Source: Pseudokineococcus marinus (GTDB taxonomy: Bacteria > Actinomycetota > Actinomycetes > Actinomycetales > Quadrisphaeraceae). Taken from it: a DNA stretch of 45,896 nt. The stretch spans positions 1 to 45,896 of the forward strand of contig NZ_JABEMA010000003.1 in assembly GCF_013004605.1 (NCBI RefSeq), given 5' to 3'. The position numbers and the translations under genes were made by a program. Below, piece after piece: positions 25,350-32,322 of the stretch. The notes under the pieces were generated by a model that saw only the letters and a program-made list of their open reading frames with translations, ran no database searches and was not told the origin of the DNA. The first letter of the stretch is position 1; each line of letters starts with the position of its first letter.

Positions 25350-25350
25350 T
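25345..25350 (+). promoter_or_regulatory. Candidate -10 box (TACGGT) of the TetR gene, leaderless
   Basis: TACGGT is followed by 6 nt and the GTG at 25357. There is no ribosome site, so a leaderless mRNA is likely. The box lies in the fourth operator site. Confidence 0.5.
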
Positions 25351-25356
25351 GACGGG

Positions 25357-26046
25357 GTGGTGCAGACGGCGAGGGAGCGCGCCCGCGAGGCGCTGACGGC
25401 GGACATCGTCGAGACGGCGCGCGGCCAGCTCGCCGAGGTGGGCGCGGCGGCGCTGTCGCTGCGGGCGGTCGCGCGCGAGCTGGGCCTGGCGTCGTCCGCG
25501 GTCTACCGCTACGTGCCGAGCCGCGACGACCTCCTCACGCGGCTGCTCGTCGCCGGCTACGCGTCGCTCGGCGCCGCCGCCGAGGACGCCGACGACCCGG
25601 GCCTCGCGCCGCGCGGCCGGTGGGTCGCCGTCAGCCGCGGCGTCCGCGCGTGGGCGCTGGCGCACCCGCACGAGTGGGCGCTGCTCTACGGCTCCCCCGT
25701 GCCGGGGTACGCGGCGCCGCAGGACACCGTCGTCGCGGCGATGCGCTCGGCGGGCGTCTTCGGCCGGGTGCTCGGCGACGCGGCGCGCTCCGGCGGTCTG
25801 GTCGGGCGGACCCCGGATGCCGACCGCACCCCGCTCGTCGGCCCCGACGTCGGCCCCGTGCTCGGCGGCGAGCACCCCGCGCTCGACGACGACGTCCGCG
25901 CCCGCGCCGTCCTCGCGTGGAGCTCGACCCTCGGGCTCGTGAGCGCCGAGCTCTTCGGCCACCTCGTCGGCGTGACGACCGACCAGGACGCGTTCTTCAC
26001 CGAGCAGGTGGGGCGGCTGGCCGACCTCGTCGGCCTGATGGGCTGA
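25357..26046 (+). CDS. TetR-family transcriptional regulator
   Basis: A 229-residue regulator. The N-terminal HTH (about 10-60) reads ALTADIVETARGQL, then LSLRAVARELGLASSAVYRYVPSRDDLL, the standard TetR pattern with Y-R-Y at the recognition helix. The C-terminal ligand domain (about 80-225) has WALAHPHEWALLYG, common in the TetR_C_33-like group of actinobacteria. It is divergent from the epimerase/reductase gene and sits on the operator array at 25262-25349. GTG 25357 is chosen from the leaderless -10 box; GTG 25360 is possible. The inducer is unknown. Confidence 0.93.
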   Translation: MVQTARERAREALTADIVETARGQLAEVGAAALSLRAVARELGLASSAVYRYVPSRDDLLTRLLVAGYASLGAAAEDADDPGLAPRGRWVAVSRGVRAWALAHPHEWALLYGSPVPGYAAPQDTVVAAMRSAGVFGRVLGDAARSGGLVGRTPDADRTPLVGPDVGPVLGGEHPALDDDVRARAVLAWSSTLGLVSAELFGHLVGVTTDQDAFFTEQVGRLADLVGLMG

Positions 26047-26069
26047 CGGCCTCCCGCCGAGCCGCCGCC

Positions 26070-26261
26070 GTGGAGGCCGGTGCCCTCCCGAAGGAGCTGG
26101 GCGAGCGCCTGGCGCCGGCCACGGGACTGCGCGGAGTGATCGTGCACGAGTACGCGGCTCTGGACCTCGAGCGGGTCGCGGCAGCGCGCCCGTTGGCTCT
26201 CGACGGTTTCCGCGTCTACGTCAGCGCCGTCGCCGCACACCTCGTCCGGCGCCGGACCTGA
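26070..26261 (+). pseudogene. Remnant of a HepT-type RNase toxin (C-terminal part)
   Basis: A 63-codon frame matches the last third of HepT/DUF86 toxins: GLRGVIVHEYAALDLERV contains the R-x4-H-x-Y motif (R21, H26, Y28), followed by the usual C-terminal helix. The N-terminal helices that form the rest of the HepT bundle are missing, and no MntA-type nucleotidyltransferase antitoxin is nearby. It is best seen as a decayed toxin-antitoxin locus, although a short product could still be made from GTG 26070. Confidence 0.6.
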
Positions 26262-26266
26262 CCCGT

Positions 26267-26361
26267 CCAGTCCGACGGCGAGCGCCGAGTCCGACGTCGC
26301 ACCGGTCGCCGGCGCCGTCCGACCACCCGGGCGTCGGACTCGAGACGCGACGTCGGACTCG
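26267..26361. repeat. 95-bp four-box intergenic element, copy 1
   Basis: Boxes of the 13-mer CGAGTCCGACGTC lie at 26267-26279 (2 mismatches), 26286-26298 (perfect), and inverted at 26330-26342 (1 mismatch) and 26349-26361 (perfect). Spacing is 6, 31 and 6 nt, identical to copies at 39740 and 40819. The arms could pair into a long hairpin with a 31-nt apical loop. This copy lies between two convergent gene ends. Confidence 0.85.
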
Positions 26362-26374
26362 GCGGAGCGGCCCG

Positions 26375-27082
26375 TCAGGCCGTCGGCCCGCCGGGCACCG
26401 GCACCGCCGAAGCCGGCACGACGACGTCCGCCCCGGCAGCGCCCGGGGCGACGAGCACGGCGTTCGGCTCGTCCGTCGCGCCGACCCACGCCACTGCGTC
26501 GTCGGGCGTCTTGCCGAAGCGCACGTGCCGGGCGACGAGGCGCTCGCGGCGGACGTCGTCGTCGACGGCGACGAACCACACCTCGTCGAGGAGGCCGCGC
26601 ACCGGCGTCCACGCCACGTCGTCGATCAGCAGGTAGTTGCCCTCGGTCACGACGAGCCGGCAGTCCGGCTCGACGGGCAGCGCACCCGCGAGCGGCTGCT
26701 CGAGATCGCGCTCGAAGGCGGGCGCGTAGACCGTCGCGGACGACGGCGCCCGCAGCCGCTCCAGGAGGGCGGCGTAGCCGTGCGCGTCGAAGGTGTCCGG
26801 CGCCCCCTTGCGTCCCAGCCGTCCGAGGCGCCGCAGCGCGACGTCGGCGAGGTGGAAGCCGTCCATGGGCACGTGCGCCACCCACGTCGCCGAGCAGCCC
26901 TCGGGCGGGTCCGCCGCCAGCGCGGCGACGACCGCCTCGGCGAGCGTGGTCTTGCCGGCTCCCGGCGCACCGCACACCCCGAGGACCGACCGGCCCGGGC
27001 GCTCCGCGAGCGCCCGGGCACGGTCGAGCAGGTCGCCGAAGGTCACCTCCGCCGTCGGCGGGGCCGACGTCGAGCTCGTCAC
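26375..27082 (-). CDS. P-loop sugar/nucleoside kinase family protein
   Basis: A 235-residue kinase of the uridine kinase/pantothenate kinase-like fold that also includes the FrcK-type kinases of fructose ABC loci. Walker A is GAPGAGKT at 38-45; VPMDGFHLAD holds the acidic residue expected after it; RLVVTEGNYLLID is the Walker B-like strand; LVARHVRFGKTPDDA is the lid region. The GTG overlaps the stop of the isomerase gene as GTGA, so it closes the ABC-isomerase-kinase operon. It most likely phosphorylates the sugar produced by the isomerase. An ATP/nucleoside role elsewhere is not excluded. Confidence 0.82.
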   Translation of the reverse strand: MTSSTSAPPTAEVTFGDLLDRARALAERPGRSVLGVCGAPGAGKTTLAEAVVAALAADPPEGCSATWVAHVPMDGFHLADVALRRLGRLGRKGAPDTFDAHGYAALLERLRAPSSATVYAPAFERDLEQPLAGALPVEPDCRLVVTEGNYLLIDDVAWTPVRGLLDEVWFVAVDDDVRRERLVARHVRFGKTPDDAVAWVGATDEPNAVLVAPGAAGADVVVPASAVPVPGGPTA

Positions 27083-27996
27083 GACCGCCGCCGGGCGGCC
27101 GCCATCCCGAGCTCCATGACGCCGCGGGCGTGCCGGGCGAGGTCGTCGCCGTCCTCCCAGAGGTCCCGCCAGACGGCGAGGTCGTTGGACAGGCCGCGCG
27201 CCACGACGCTGGAGGAGAACGACTCGAAGGTGATGGGACCCGTGTACCCGACATCGACGAGGGCGTGGAAGAACCCCGTGAGGTCGATGGACCCCGAGCC
27301 GAGGTAGCCGCGGTGGTTCTCCCCCACGTGGACGTACCCGAGGCGCTCGCCGACCTCCCGCACCGGGCGGACGAGGTCGTCCTCCTCGATGTTCATGTGG
27401 TACGTGTCCAGGTGCACGAGCACGTTGTCCGCGCCGATGTCGTCGGCGAGGGCGAGCGCCTGCCGCGCCGTGTTGACGACGTTCGTCTCGTACCGGTTGC
27501 ACACCTCCAGCCCGAGCGTCATGCCGCGGGAGGCCGCCTCGCCCGCGAGGCCCCGCAGCACCGTCACGACGTTGCGCCGGCCGGCGTCGGTCAGCGGACC
27601 GGGGTACTTCCCGAGCGCCGAGTACAGGGCGCCGGTGAGGTGCGTGCCGCCGAGGTCCTGGGTCACCTGCAGCGAGTCGTGCAGGAGCGCCTCGCCACGG
27701 GCCACGACGGCCGGGTCGTCGCTGGAGACGTCGGCGTCGAAGGCGAGTCCGCGCGAGCAGGCGACGCCGAGCCCGGCGTCGTCGAGCAGCCGGCGCGCGT
27801 GGGCGACGTCGAGGCGGTCGCGGTCGTGCAGCGAGAGCTCGAGCAGGTCGTAGCCCGCGGCGGCGGTGCGGGCGACGGCGTCCTCCATCTCGGCGGGCGT
27901 CGTCCCGCCCGTCCAGACGAGGGCGTGGACGCCGAGCGGGTTGCCGGTGCGGGGGGCGGCGCGCCCCGGGGCGGGCGCGTCGGTCGTGGTGGTCAC
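27079..27996 (-). CDS. Sugar isomerase/epimerase, D-tagatose/D-psicose 3-epimerase-like TIM barrel
   Basis: A 305-residue xylose isomerase-like TIM barrel. The two catalytic/metal glutamates are read as E164 in LGLEVCNRYETN and E258 in ITFESFSS; between them are the metal ligands in HLDTYHMNIEE and the VHVGENHRGYLG segment. This is the pattern of ketose 3-epimerases (DTE/DPE), which act on free ketoses. It follows the ATPase gene by 19 bp and is coupled to the kinase gene. The likely role is to convert an imported rare ketose (allulose, tagatose or similar) into one the kinase can phosphorylate. Confidence 0.85.
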   Translation of the reverse strand: MTTTTDAPAPGRAAPRTGNPLGVHALVWTGGTTPAEMEDAVARTAAAGYDLLELSLHDRDRLDVAHARRLLDDAGLGVACSRGLAFDADVSSDDPAVVARGEALLHDSLQVTQDLGGTHLTGALYSALGKYPGPLTDAGRRNVVTVLRGLAGEAASRGMTLGLEVCNRYETNVVNTARQALALADDIGADNVLVHLDTYHMNIEEDDLVRPVREVGERLGYVHVGENHRGYLGSGSIDLTGFFHALVDVGYTGPITFESFSSSVVARGLSNDLAVWRDLWEDGDDLARHARGVMELGMAAARRRS

Positions 27997-28015
27997 TGGT
28001 GGTCTCCTCGACGGC

Positions 28016-28813
28016 TCAGGCGCTCTTGGCGCCGGTGATGAGGGCGACGATCTCCTCGCCCGTGGTGTCCTCGGTGCGTCGCCCGGCGGCGCAGCGACCG
28101 GAGCGCATGACCCACACCTGGTCGGACAGGCGCATGACCTGCTCGAAGTTGTGGCTCACGAGCAGCACGGCCCGGCCGTCGTCCCGCAGGCGCCGGATCA
28201 GCGCCTCGACGCGCTCGGTCTCCTGGACGCCCAGCGCGGCCGTCGGCTCGTCCATGATCACCAGGCGCGAGCTGAAGCCGGCGGCGCGGCAGATGGCGAC
28301 CGCCTGGCGCTGGCCTCCCGAGAGCCGCCGCACGCGCGAGGTCGTCGAGGGCACGTTGACCGACAGCCCCGAGACCATGTCCCGAGCCCCGGCCCTCATG
28401 CCGCGCCGGTCGAGCACCCGGAAGGGGCCGACGCCCTTGGTCAGCTCGCGGTTGAGGTAGAGGTTCTGCCAGACGGCGAGGTCCTCCACGAGCGCGAGGC
28501 TCTGGTGGACGGTCTCGATGCCCGCCTCCCGCGCCTCCTGCGGGTCGCGGAAGGACACGGCGTCCCCGCCGAGCTCGATCGTGCCGTCGTCGGGCCGGTG
28601 CACCCCGGCGACGCACTTGACGAAGGTCGACTTGCCGGCGCCGTTGTCGCCGACGATCGCGGTGATCTCACCCGCCCGCAGGTCGAGGTCGACGTCCTTG
28701 AGCGCCCGGACGCTGCCGAAGGACAGCGAGACCCCGCGGGCTCGCAGGAGGACGTCGCCCGTCGGCTCGGACGGCCCGGTGGGGCGGGGGGCGGTGGTGG
28801 TGGGGGAGCTCAT
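28016..28813 (-). CDS. Sugar ABC transporter ATP-binding protein (single-domain, FrcA-like)
   Basis: A 265-residue ATPase with Walker A GDNGAGKS at 55-62, signature LSGGQRQAV and Walker B LVIMDEPTAALG. It has only one ATPase domain, like FrcA/XylG-short, unlike the double-domain RbsA. The ETVHQSLALVEDLAVWQNLYLNRE region is typical of the ribose/fructose class. Its ATG overlaps the stop of the permease gene (ATGA). It powers import of the sugar bound by the lipoprotein encoded upstream. Confidence 0.94.
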   Translation of the reverse strand: MSSPTTTAPRPTGPSEPTGDVLLRARGVSLSFGSVRALKDVDLDLRAGEITAIVGDNGAGKSTFVKCVAGVHRPDDGTIELGGDAVSFRDPQEAREAGIETVHQSLALVEDLAVWQNLYLNRELTKGVGPFRVLDRRGMRAGARDMVSGLSVNVPSTTSRVRRLSGGQRQAVAICRAAGFSSRLVIMDEPTAALGVQETERVEALIRRLRDDGRAVLLVSHNFEQVMRLSDQVWVMRSGRCAAGRRTEDTTGEEIVALITGAKSA

Positions 28814-29844
28814 CGCTGGTACCTCGAGAGGAAGGCGGCGAGGACGACGACCGAGCCGACGGCGACCGGCTGGTAGAACTGCGAGACGCCGAGCAGGGTC
28901 AGCCCGTTGGTGAGGGCGGTGAGCAGCAGGGCGCCGAACAGGGGCCCGGCGATGTTGGCCCGCCCTCCCATGAGAGCGACACCGCCGAGGACGACCGACG
29001 CGACCGCGTTGAGCAGGAACTGCGTGTTCGCGGCGGGCTCCGCGGCGCCGATGCGAGCGACGAGCAGGACCCCGGCGAGGCCCGCGCAGGTGCCGCTCAG
29101 CGTGTAGACCGCGGTCTTGACGCGACGGGTGCTGATGCCGGTGGCCGTCGCGGCCTCCGGGGACCCGCCCGCCGCGAGCACGTGAGTGCCGAAGCGCGTG
29201 TGGAAGAGCAGGACGTGCGCCGCCGCGGCGACGACCAGGGCCACGAGCACCGGGTACCCGACGACGCCGACGCCACCGGTCGAGAGCCGGAGCATGAAGG
29301 TGCTGATGATCGACTGCGGCTGCCCGCCGGAGACGACGAGCGCGAGCCCCGAGGCGATCGACAGCCCACCGATCGTCACGATGAAGTCGGTGATGCGCCC
29401 GTAGCCGATGACGAGGCCCTGGGCGAGGCCGAAGAGCAGGCCGGTCACGACGGACACGACCACGCACACGCCCACGGGGGCGCCGGCGCCGAAGGCGACG
29501 CCGAACATGACGGCGCTGAAGGTCATCGTCGAGGCCACGGCGAGGTCGATGCCGCCGGTGGCCACGGTGAAGGTCTGCCCCGTGGCCAGGACGACGAGGA
29601 TCGCCGCCGCCGCCAGCATCGCCTCGATGTTGCCGAGGGTCAGGAAGGTCGGGTCGAGGACCTGGAAGAGGACCACGAGGACCACCAGCCCCACCGGGGC
29701 GGCCAGCTCGGCCCAGGTGCCCGGGTCGGCCAACCGCTCCCGCCACCGCGGACGCGCCGGGGTGGCGGCGCCGTCGCGGTCCGCGCCGTCAGGGCCGCTG
29801 CGGCGTGCGCCGTCCCTGCTGGTGCTCGTCGTCGCGCTCACCAC
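28810..29844 (-). CDS. Sugar ABC transporter permease (ribose/fructose type)
   Basis: A 344-residue permease of the RbsC/FrcC type with about eight to ten helices. Landmarks are ATGGIDLAVASTM (the conserved 'tGGiDLSVgs' loop, here with Ala-Val-Ala), FIVTIGGLSIASGLALVVSGGQP, GGSPEAATATGI (the ATPase-contact loop, usual form G.N..AA..sGI, here Ser for Asn) and VLGGVALMGGRANIAGP. GGAGGGGGCGC precedes the tandem GTGs at 29844 and 29841; the first is used. It is translationally coupled to the ATPase gene. Confidence 0.93.
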   Translation of the reverse strand: MVSATTSTSRDGARRSGPDGADRDGAATPARPRWRERLADPGTWAELAAPVGLVVLVVLFQVLDPTFLTLGNIEAMLAAAAILVVLATGQTFTVATGGIDLAVASTMTFSAVMFGVAFGAGAPVGVCVVVSVVTGLLFGLAQGLVIGYGRITDFIVTIGGLSIASGLALVVSGGQPQSIISTFMLRLSTGGVGVVGYPVLVALVVAAAAHVLLFHTRFGTHVLAAGGSPEAATATGISTRRVKTAVYTLSGTCAGLAGVLLVARIGAAEPAANTQFLLNAVASVVLGGVALMGGRANIAGPLFGALLLTALTNGLTLLGVSQFYQPVAVGSVVVLAAFLSRYQR

Positions 29845-29884
29845 GCGCCCCCTCCGGTCGTCCGCGGTGCGCTCACGCCGGCCA

Positions 29885-30916
29885 TCAGCCGGCCGTCGGC
29901 GACGCCGCCGCGGCGCCGTCCTCGAACGGCTGGGGGAAGGCCGCGAGCGCCTGCTCGGCGACGTCCGGCGTGACGAGCGCCACCGGCGCGTCGACCTCGG
30001 CCTCGACGTCCTCGCCCCGCGCCAGGCTCGCGCAGGCCTCGACGCCGAGCTGGCCCACGGCGTAGGGGTACTGGGCCACCGTCGCGGCGAGGTCGCCGTC
30101 GGCGACCGCCTGCAGCGCCTCCTCGTTGCCGTCGACGCTGATGACGCTGATCTGGTCCTCCAGACCGGCGTTGGCCACCGCTCGAGCGATGCCGAGGCCC
30201 ATGTCGTCGTTCGCGGCGAAGAAGCCCTTGATGTCCGGGTTGGCGGTGATGAGGTCGGTGGCCGCGGTGAGCGCCTGCTGGCGGTTCCAGTCGGCGGAGA
30301 CGACCGGGAGCAGGTCGAGGTCGCTCGCGGCCGACGAGAAGCCGTCGATCCGCGCGGCGCTGGTGACGTCACCCGCCACCCCGGCGACAAGGCCCACGGT
30401 GCCCGAGCCGCCGAGCAGCTCGACCATGTGCTCACCCGCCAGGGCGCCGGCGGCCTCGTTGTCCGTGCCGATGTAGCTGTCGATCTCCAGGCCGGCGGCC
30501 TGGGCCGCCTCCTCGTCCACCGGCTGGTCGATGTTGACCACGGGCGTGCCCTCGGGCAGCTGGGCCAGGCCCTGGACGAGGTTGTTGCCGGTGATCGGGT
30601 TGACGACGTAGCAGTCGTAGGACTGCTGGGCGAGCGCGGTGAGGCGCTCGGCCTGCCCCGTCGTGTCGGTGATCGACTGCGCGGCCTGCACCTCGACGCC
30701 GACGCCGGCGTCGGACGCGCCGGCCTCGATGCCGTCGCGCATCGCCTGGAAGAAGGGGTTGTCGAGCCCCTTGATGACGGCGGCGACGCGGACGTCGCCG
30801 CCGTCTCCGCTCGGGGTGTCGGAGCTCGTGGCGTCCTGCTCGCCCCCGCACGCCGAGGCGAGCAGGAGGACGGGCAGGACGGCGAAGGACAGGGGTCGCA
30901 GGCTCGGGCGCGTCAT
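29885..30916 (-). CDS. Sugar ABC transporter substrate-binding lipoprotein
   Basis: A 343-residue periplasmic-binding protein of the RbsB/FrcB group. The lipobox LASAC puts the lipidated Cys at C23. Mature landmarks are VIKGLDNPFFQAMRDGIE (the usual 'k.l.NpFf..m..G'), IDQPVDEEA, GEHMVELLGGSGTVGLV, AANDDMGLGIARAV and VISVDGNEEALQAVADG. GAGGAGACGCG precedes the ATG. It is the first gene of the importer operon and carries the ROK-controlled promoter upstream. A Ser/Thr/Asp-rich linker follows the lipid anchor. Confidence 0.95.
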   Translation of the reverse strand: MTRPSLRPLSFAVLPVLLLASACGGEQDATSSDTPSGDGGDVRVAAVIKGLDNPFFQAMRDGIEAGASDAGVGVEVQAAQSITDTTGQAERLTALAQQSYDCYVVNPITGNNLVQGLAQLPEGTPVVNIDQPVDEEAAQAAGLEIDSYIGTDNEAAGALAGEHMVELLGGSGTVGLVAGVAGDVTSAARIDGFSSAASDLDLLPVVSADWNRQQALTAATDLITANPDIKGFFAANDDMGLGIARAVANAGLEDQISVISVDGNEEALQAVADGDLAATVAQYPYAVGQLGVEACASLARGEDVEAEVDAPVALVTPDVAEQALAAFPQPFEDGAAAASPTAG

Positions 30917-30942
30917 CGCGTCTCCTCGGGTGGGCCGCTGGC

Positions 30943-30966
30943 TTAATGTCTGCGGCTAGACGTTAA
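30943..30966. promoter_or_regulatory. Inverted repeat TTAATGTCT-6-AGACGTTAA, candidate ROK operator
   Basis: Two 9-bp arms (30943-30951 and 30958-30966) match with one mismatch and stand out as AT-rich in this GC-rich region. The right arm overlaps the -10 box of the importer promoter. ROK repressors commonly bind such AT-rich inverted repeats. That the adjacent ROK protein binds here is inference. Confidence 0.75.
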
Positions 30967-30989
30967 GGCGGCCGTTGATGGCTCGTCAA
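30960..30989 (-). promoter_or_regulatory. Promoter TTGACG-18-TAACGT of the sugar importer operon
   Basis: On the minus strand TTGACG (30989-30984) and TAACGT (30965-30960) are 18 nt apart, a near-consensus primary sigma promoter. The -10 lies in the inverted repeat, so a bound repressor would block it. The leader would be about 37 nt. Confidence 0.7.
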
Positions 30990-31003
30990 GCACGAAAAGG
31001 GTG

Positions 31004-31032
31004 TTGCCCCGGACACATTGGTGACGTACCGT
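31004..31032 (+). promoter_or_regulatory. Promoter TTGCCC-17-TACCGT of the ROK gene
   Basis: TTGCCC (31004-31009) and TACCGT (31027-31032) are 17 nt apart. The -10 ends 9 nt before the ATG at 31042, consistent with a leaderless transcript, and this decides the start of the gene. Confidence 0.55.
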
Positions 31033-31041
31033 CCCGCGCTC

Positions 31042-32247
31042 ATGGACACGGCTCTCGGCGACGGCGCGGCCCTCAGCGACGGGGCGGCCGAGCTGCTGCG
31101 CCGGCTGCGAGGTGGTCGTCCGGTCACCCGCGCCGGGGTGGGCGCCGAGACGGGCTGGGCGCGGGCGACCGTCAACGCCCGGCTGGACGAGCTCCTCGCG
31201 ACCGGCCTCGTCGTGGACGCCGGCGTCCGGGGCGGCTCGCGGGGACGACCGGCAGGCCGCTTCGTCTTCAACGCCGCACGCGGGGGGCTGCTCATCGCCG
31301 ACGTCGGCGCCTCGGCGGCACGGCTGGCGCACTGCGACCTCGGGGGCGGCATCTGCTCGCAGACGACCGTCGACCTCGACATCCGCGACGGTCCGGACCG
31401 CGTCCTCGAGCTCGTGACGTCGGGACTCGCGTCGCTGCCCACGCGGGACGAGCTCCCCGCCTGGGCGATGGGCATGAGCCTGCCGGGCCCCGTGGAGCAC
31501 CCGACAGGGCGCATCGTCTCCCCGCCGATGATGACGGGCTGGGACGGCGTGACGGTGCCCGCCCTGCTCGAGCCTCGGCTCGGGGTGCCCGTGCTCGTCG
31601 AGAACGACGTCAACGCGATGGTGTGGGGCGAGCACGTCCTCGCCGAGGAGCCGCTGGACGACCTGCTGCTCGTCAAGGTCGGCACCGGCATCGGCGCGGG
31701 CCTCGTCACCCACGGGCAGATCCTGCGCGGAGCCCGCGGCTCCGCCGGCGACCTCGGCCACACCCACACCGCCGGGGACGTCACCGACCGCGAGCCGCCG
31801 CTGTGCCGCTGCGGGAAGCTCGGCTGCCTCGAGGCGTACGCGGGAGGCTGGGCGCTCGCCCGGGACCTCGTCGACGACGGGCTCGAGGTGGCCGACGTGC
31901 GGGACGTCGTCGCAGCCCTCCAGGCCGGGGACCCCCGCGCCGTGCGCCGCGTCCGCGAGGCGGGCCGCGTCCTGGGCATCGGCATCGCCGACGCCGTGAG
32001 CCTGCTCAACCCCTCGGAGGTCGTCGTCTCGGGCGGCCTCGCCGTCGCGGGTGAGCACCTCCTGTCCGGCATCCGCGAGCGCGTCGCCGCGTTCTCCCTG
32101 CCCCTGGCGACGACCGGGCTGCGCATCCGCGTGAGCAGCCGCCCCCACGACGTCGGCGTCGTCGGCATGGCCGACCTCGTGGCCCGGTGGGCGCTCGACC
32201 CCGCACGGGTGAACGACGTCCTGGCGCGGGTGGGCGCCCCGACCTGA
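31042..32247 (+). CDS. ROK-family transcriptional repressor
   Basis: A 401-residue ROK protein. The N-terminal winged HTH (about 10-70) reads LLRRLRGGRPVTRAGV, GWARATVNARLDELLATGLV. The sugar-binding ROK part has LIADVGASAARL, VENDVNAMVWGEH (the Asp that contacts sugar is kept), VGTGIGAGLV, and the zinc site with GHTHT followed by CRCGKLGC. It is divergent from a sugar ABC importer and likely represses it until its sugar appears. ATG 31042 was chosen from the promoter; TTG 31018 and GTG 31021 are alternatives without ribosome site. Confidence 0.93.
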   Translation: MDTALGDGAALSDGAAELLRRLRGGRPVTRAGVGAETGWARATVNARLDELLATGLVVDAGVRGGSRGRPAGRFVFNAARGGLLIADVGASAARLAHCDLGGGICSQTTVDLDIRDGPDRVLELVTSGLASLPTRDELPAWAMGMSLPGPVEHPTGRIVSPPMMTGWDGVTVPALLEPRLGVPVLVENDVNAMVWGEHVLAEEPLDDLLLVKVGTGIGAGLVTHGQILRGARGSAGDLGHTHTAGDVTDREPPLCRCGKLGCLEAYAGGWALARDLVDDGLEVADVRDVVAALQAGDPRAVRRVREAGRVLGIGIADAVSLLNPSEVVVSGGLAVAGEHLLSGIRERVAAFSLPLATTGLRIRVSSRPHDVGVVGMADLVARWALDPARVNDVLARVGAPT

Positions 32248-32268
32248 CGCCGCAGCGGCGGACGCAGG

Positions 32269-32308
32269 ACCGCCCGCGTCCCGGCGGGGAGCCGGGGACG
32301 CGGGCGGT
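32269..32308. terminator. Bidirectional terminator between ROK and amylase genes
   Basis: ACCGCCCGCGTCCCGG and its complement (one extra G bulge) form a 16-bp stem around a 7-nt loop, placed between two convergent genes. There is no U-tract, as is usual in actinobacteria. Confidence 0.8.
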
Positions 32309-32322
32309 CGGGACGGTGCAGG

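Noticed and set aside
26267-26361. Four-box element as a plain intrinsic terminator
   Set aside because: Copy 1 lies between convergent genes, but copies 2 and 3 lie between codirectional genes, there is no U-tract, and the duplicated boxes with fixed spacing are not needed for termination.
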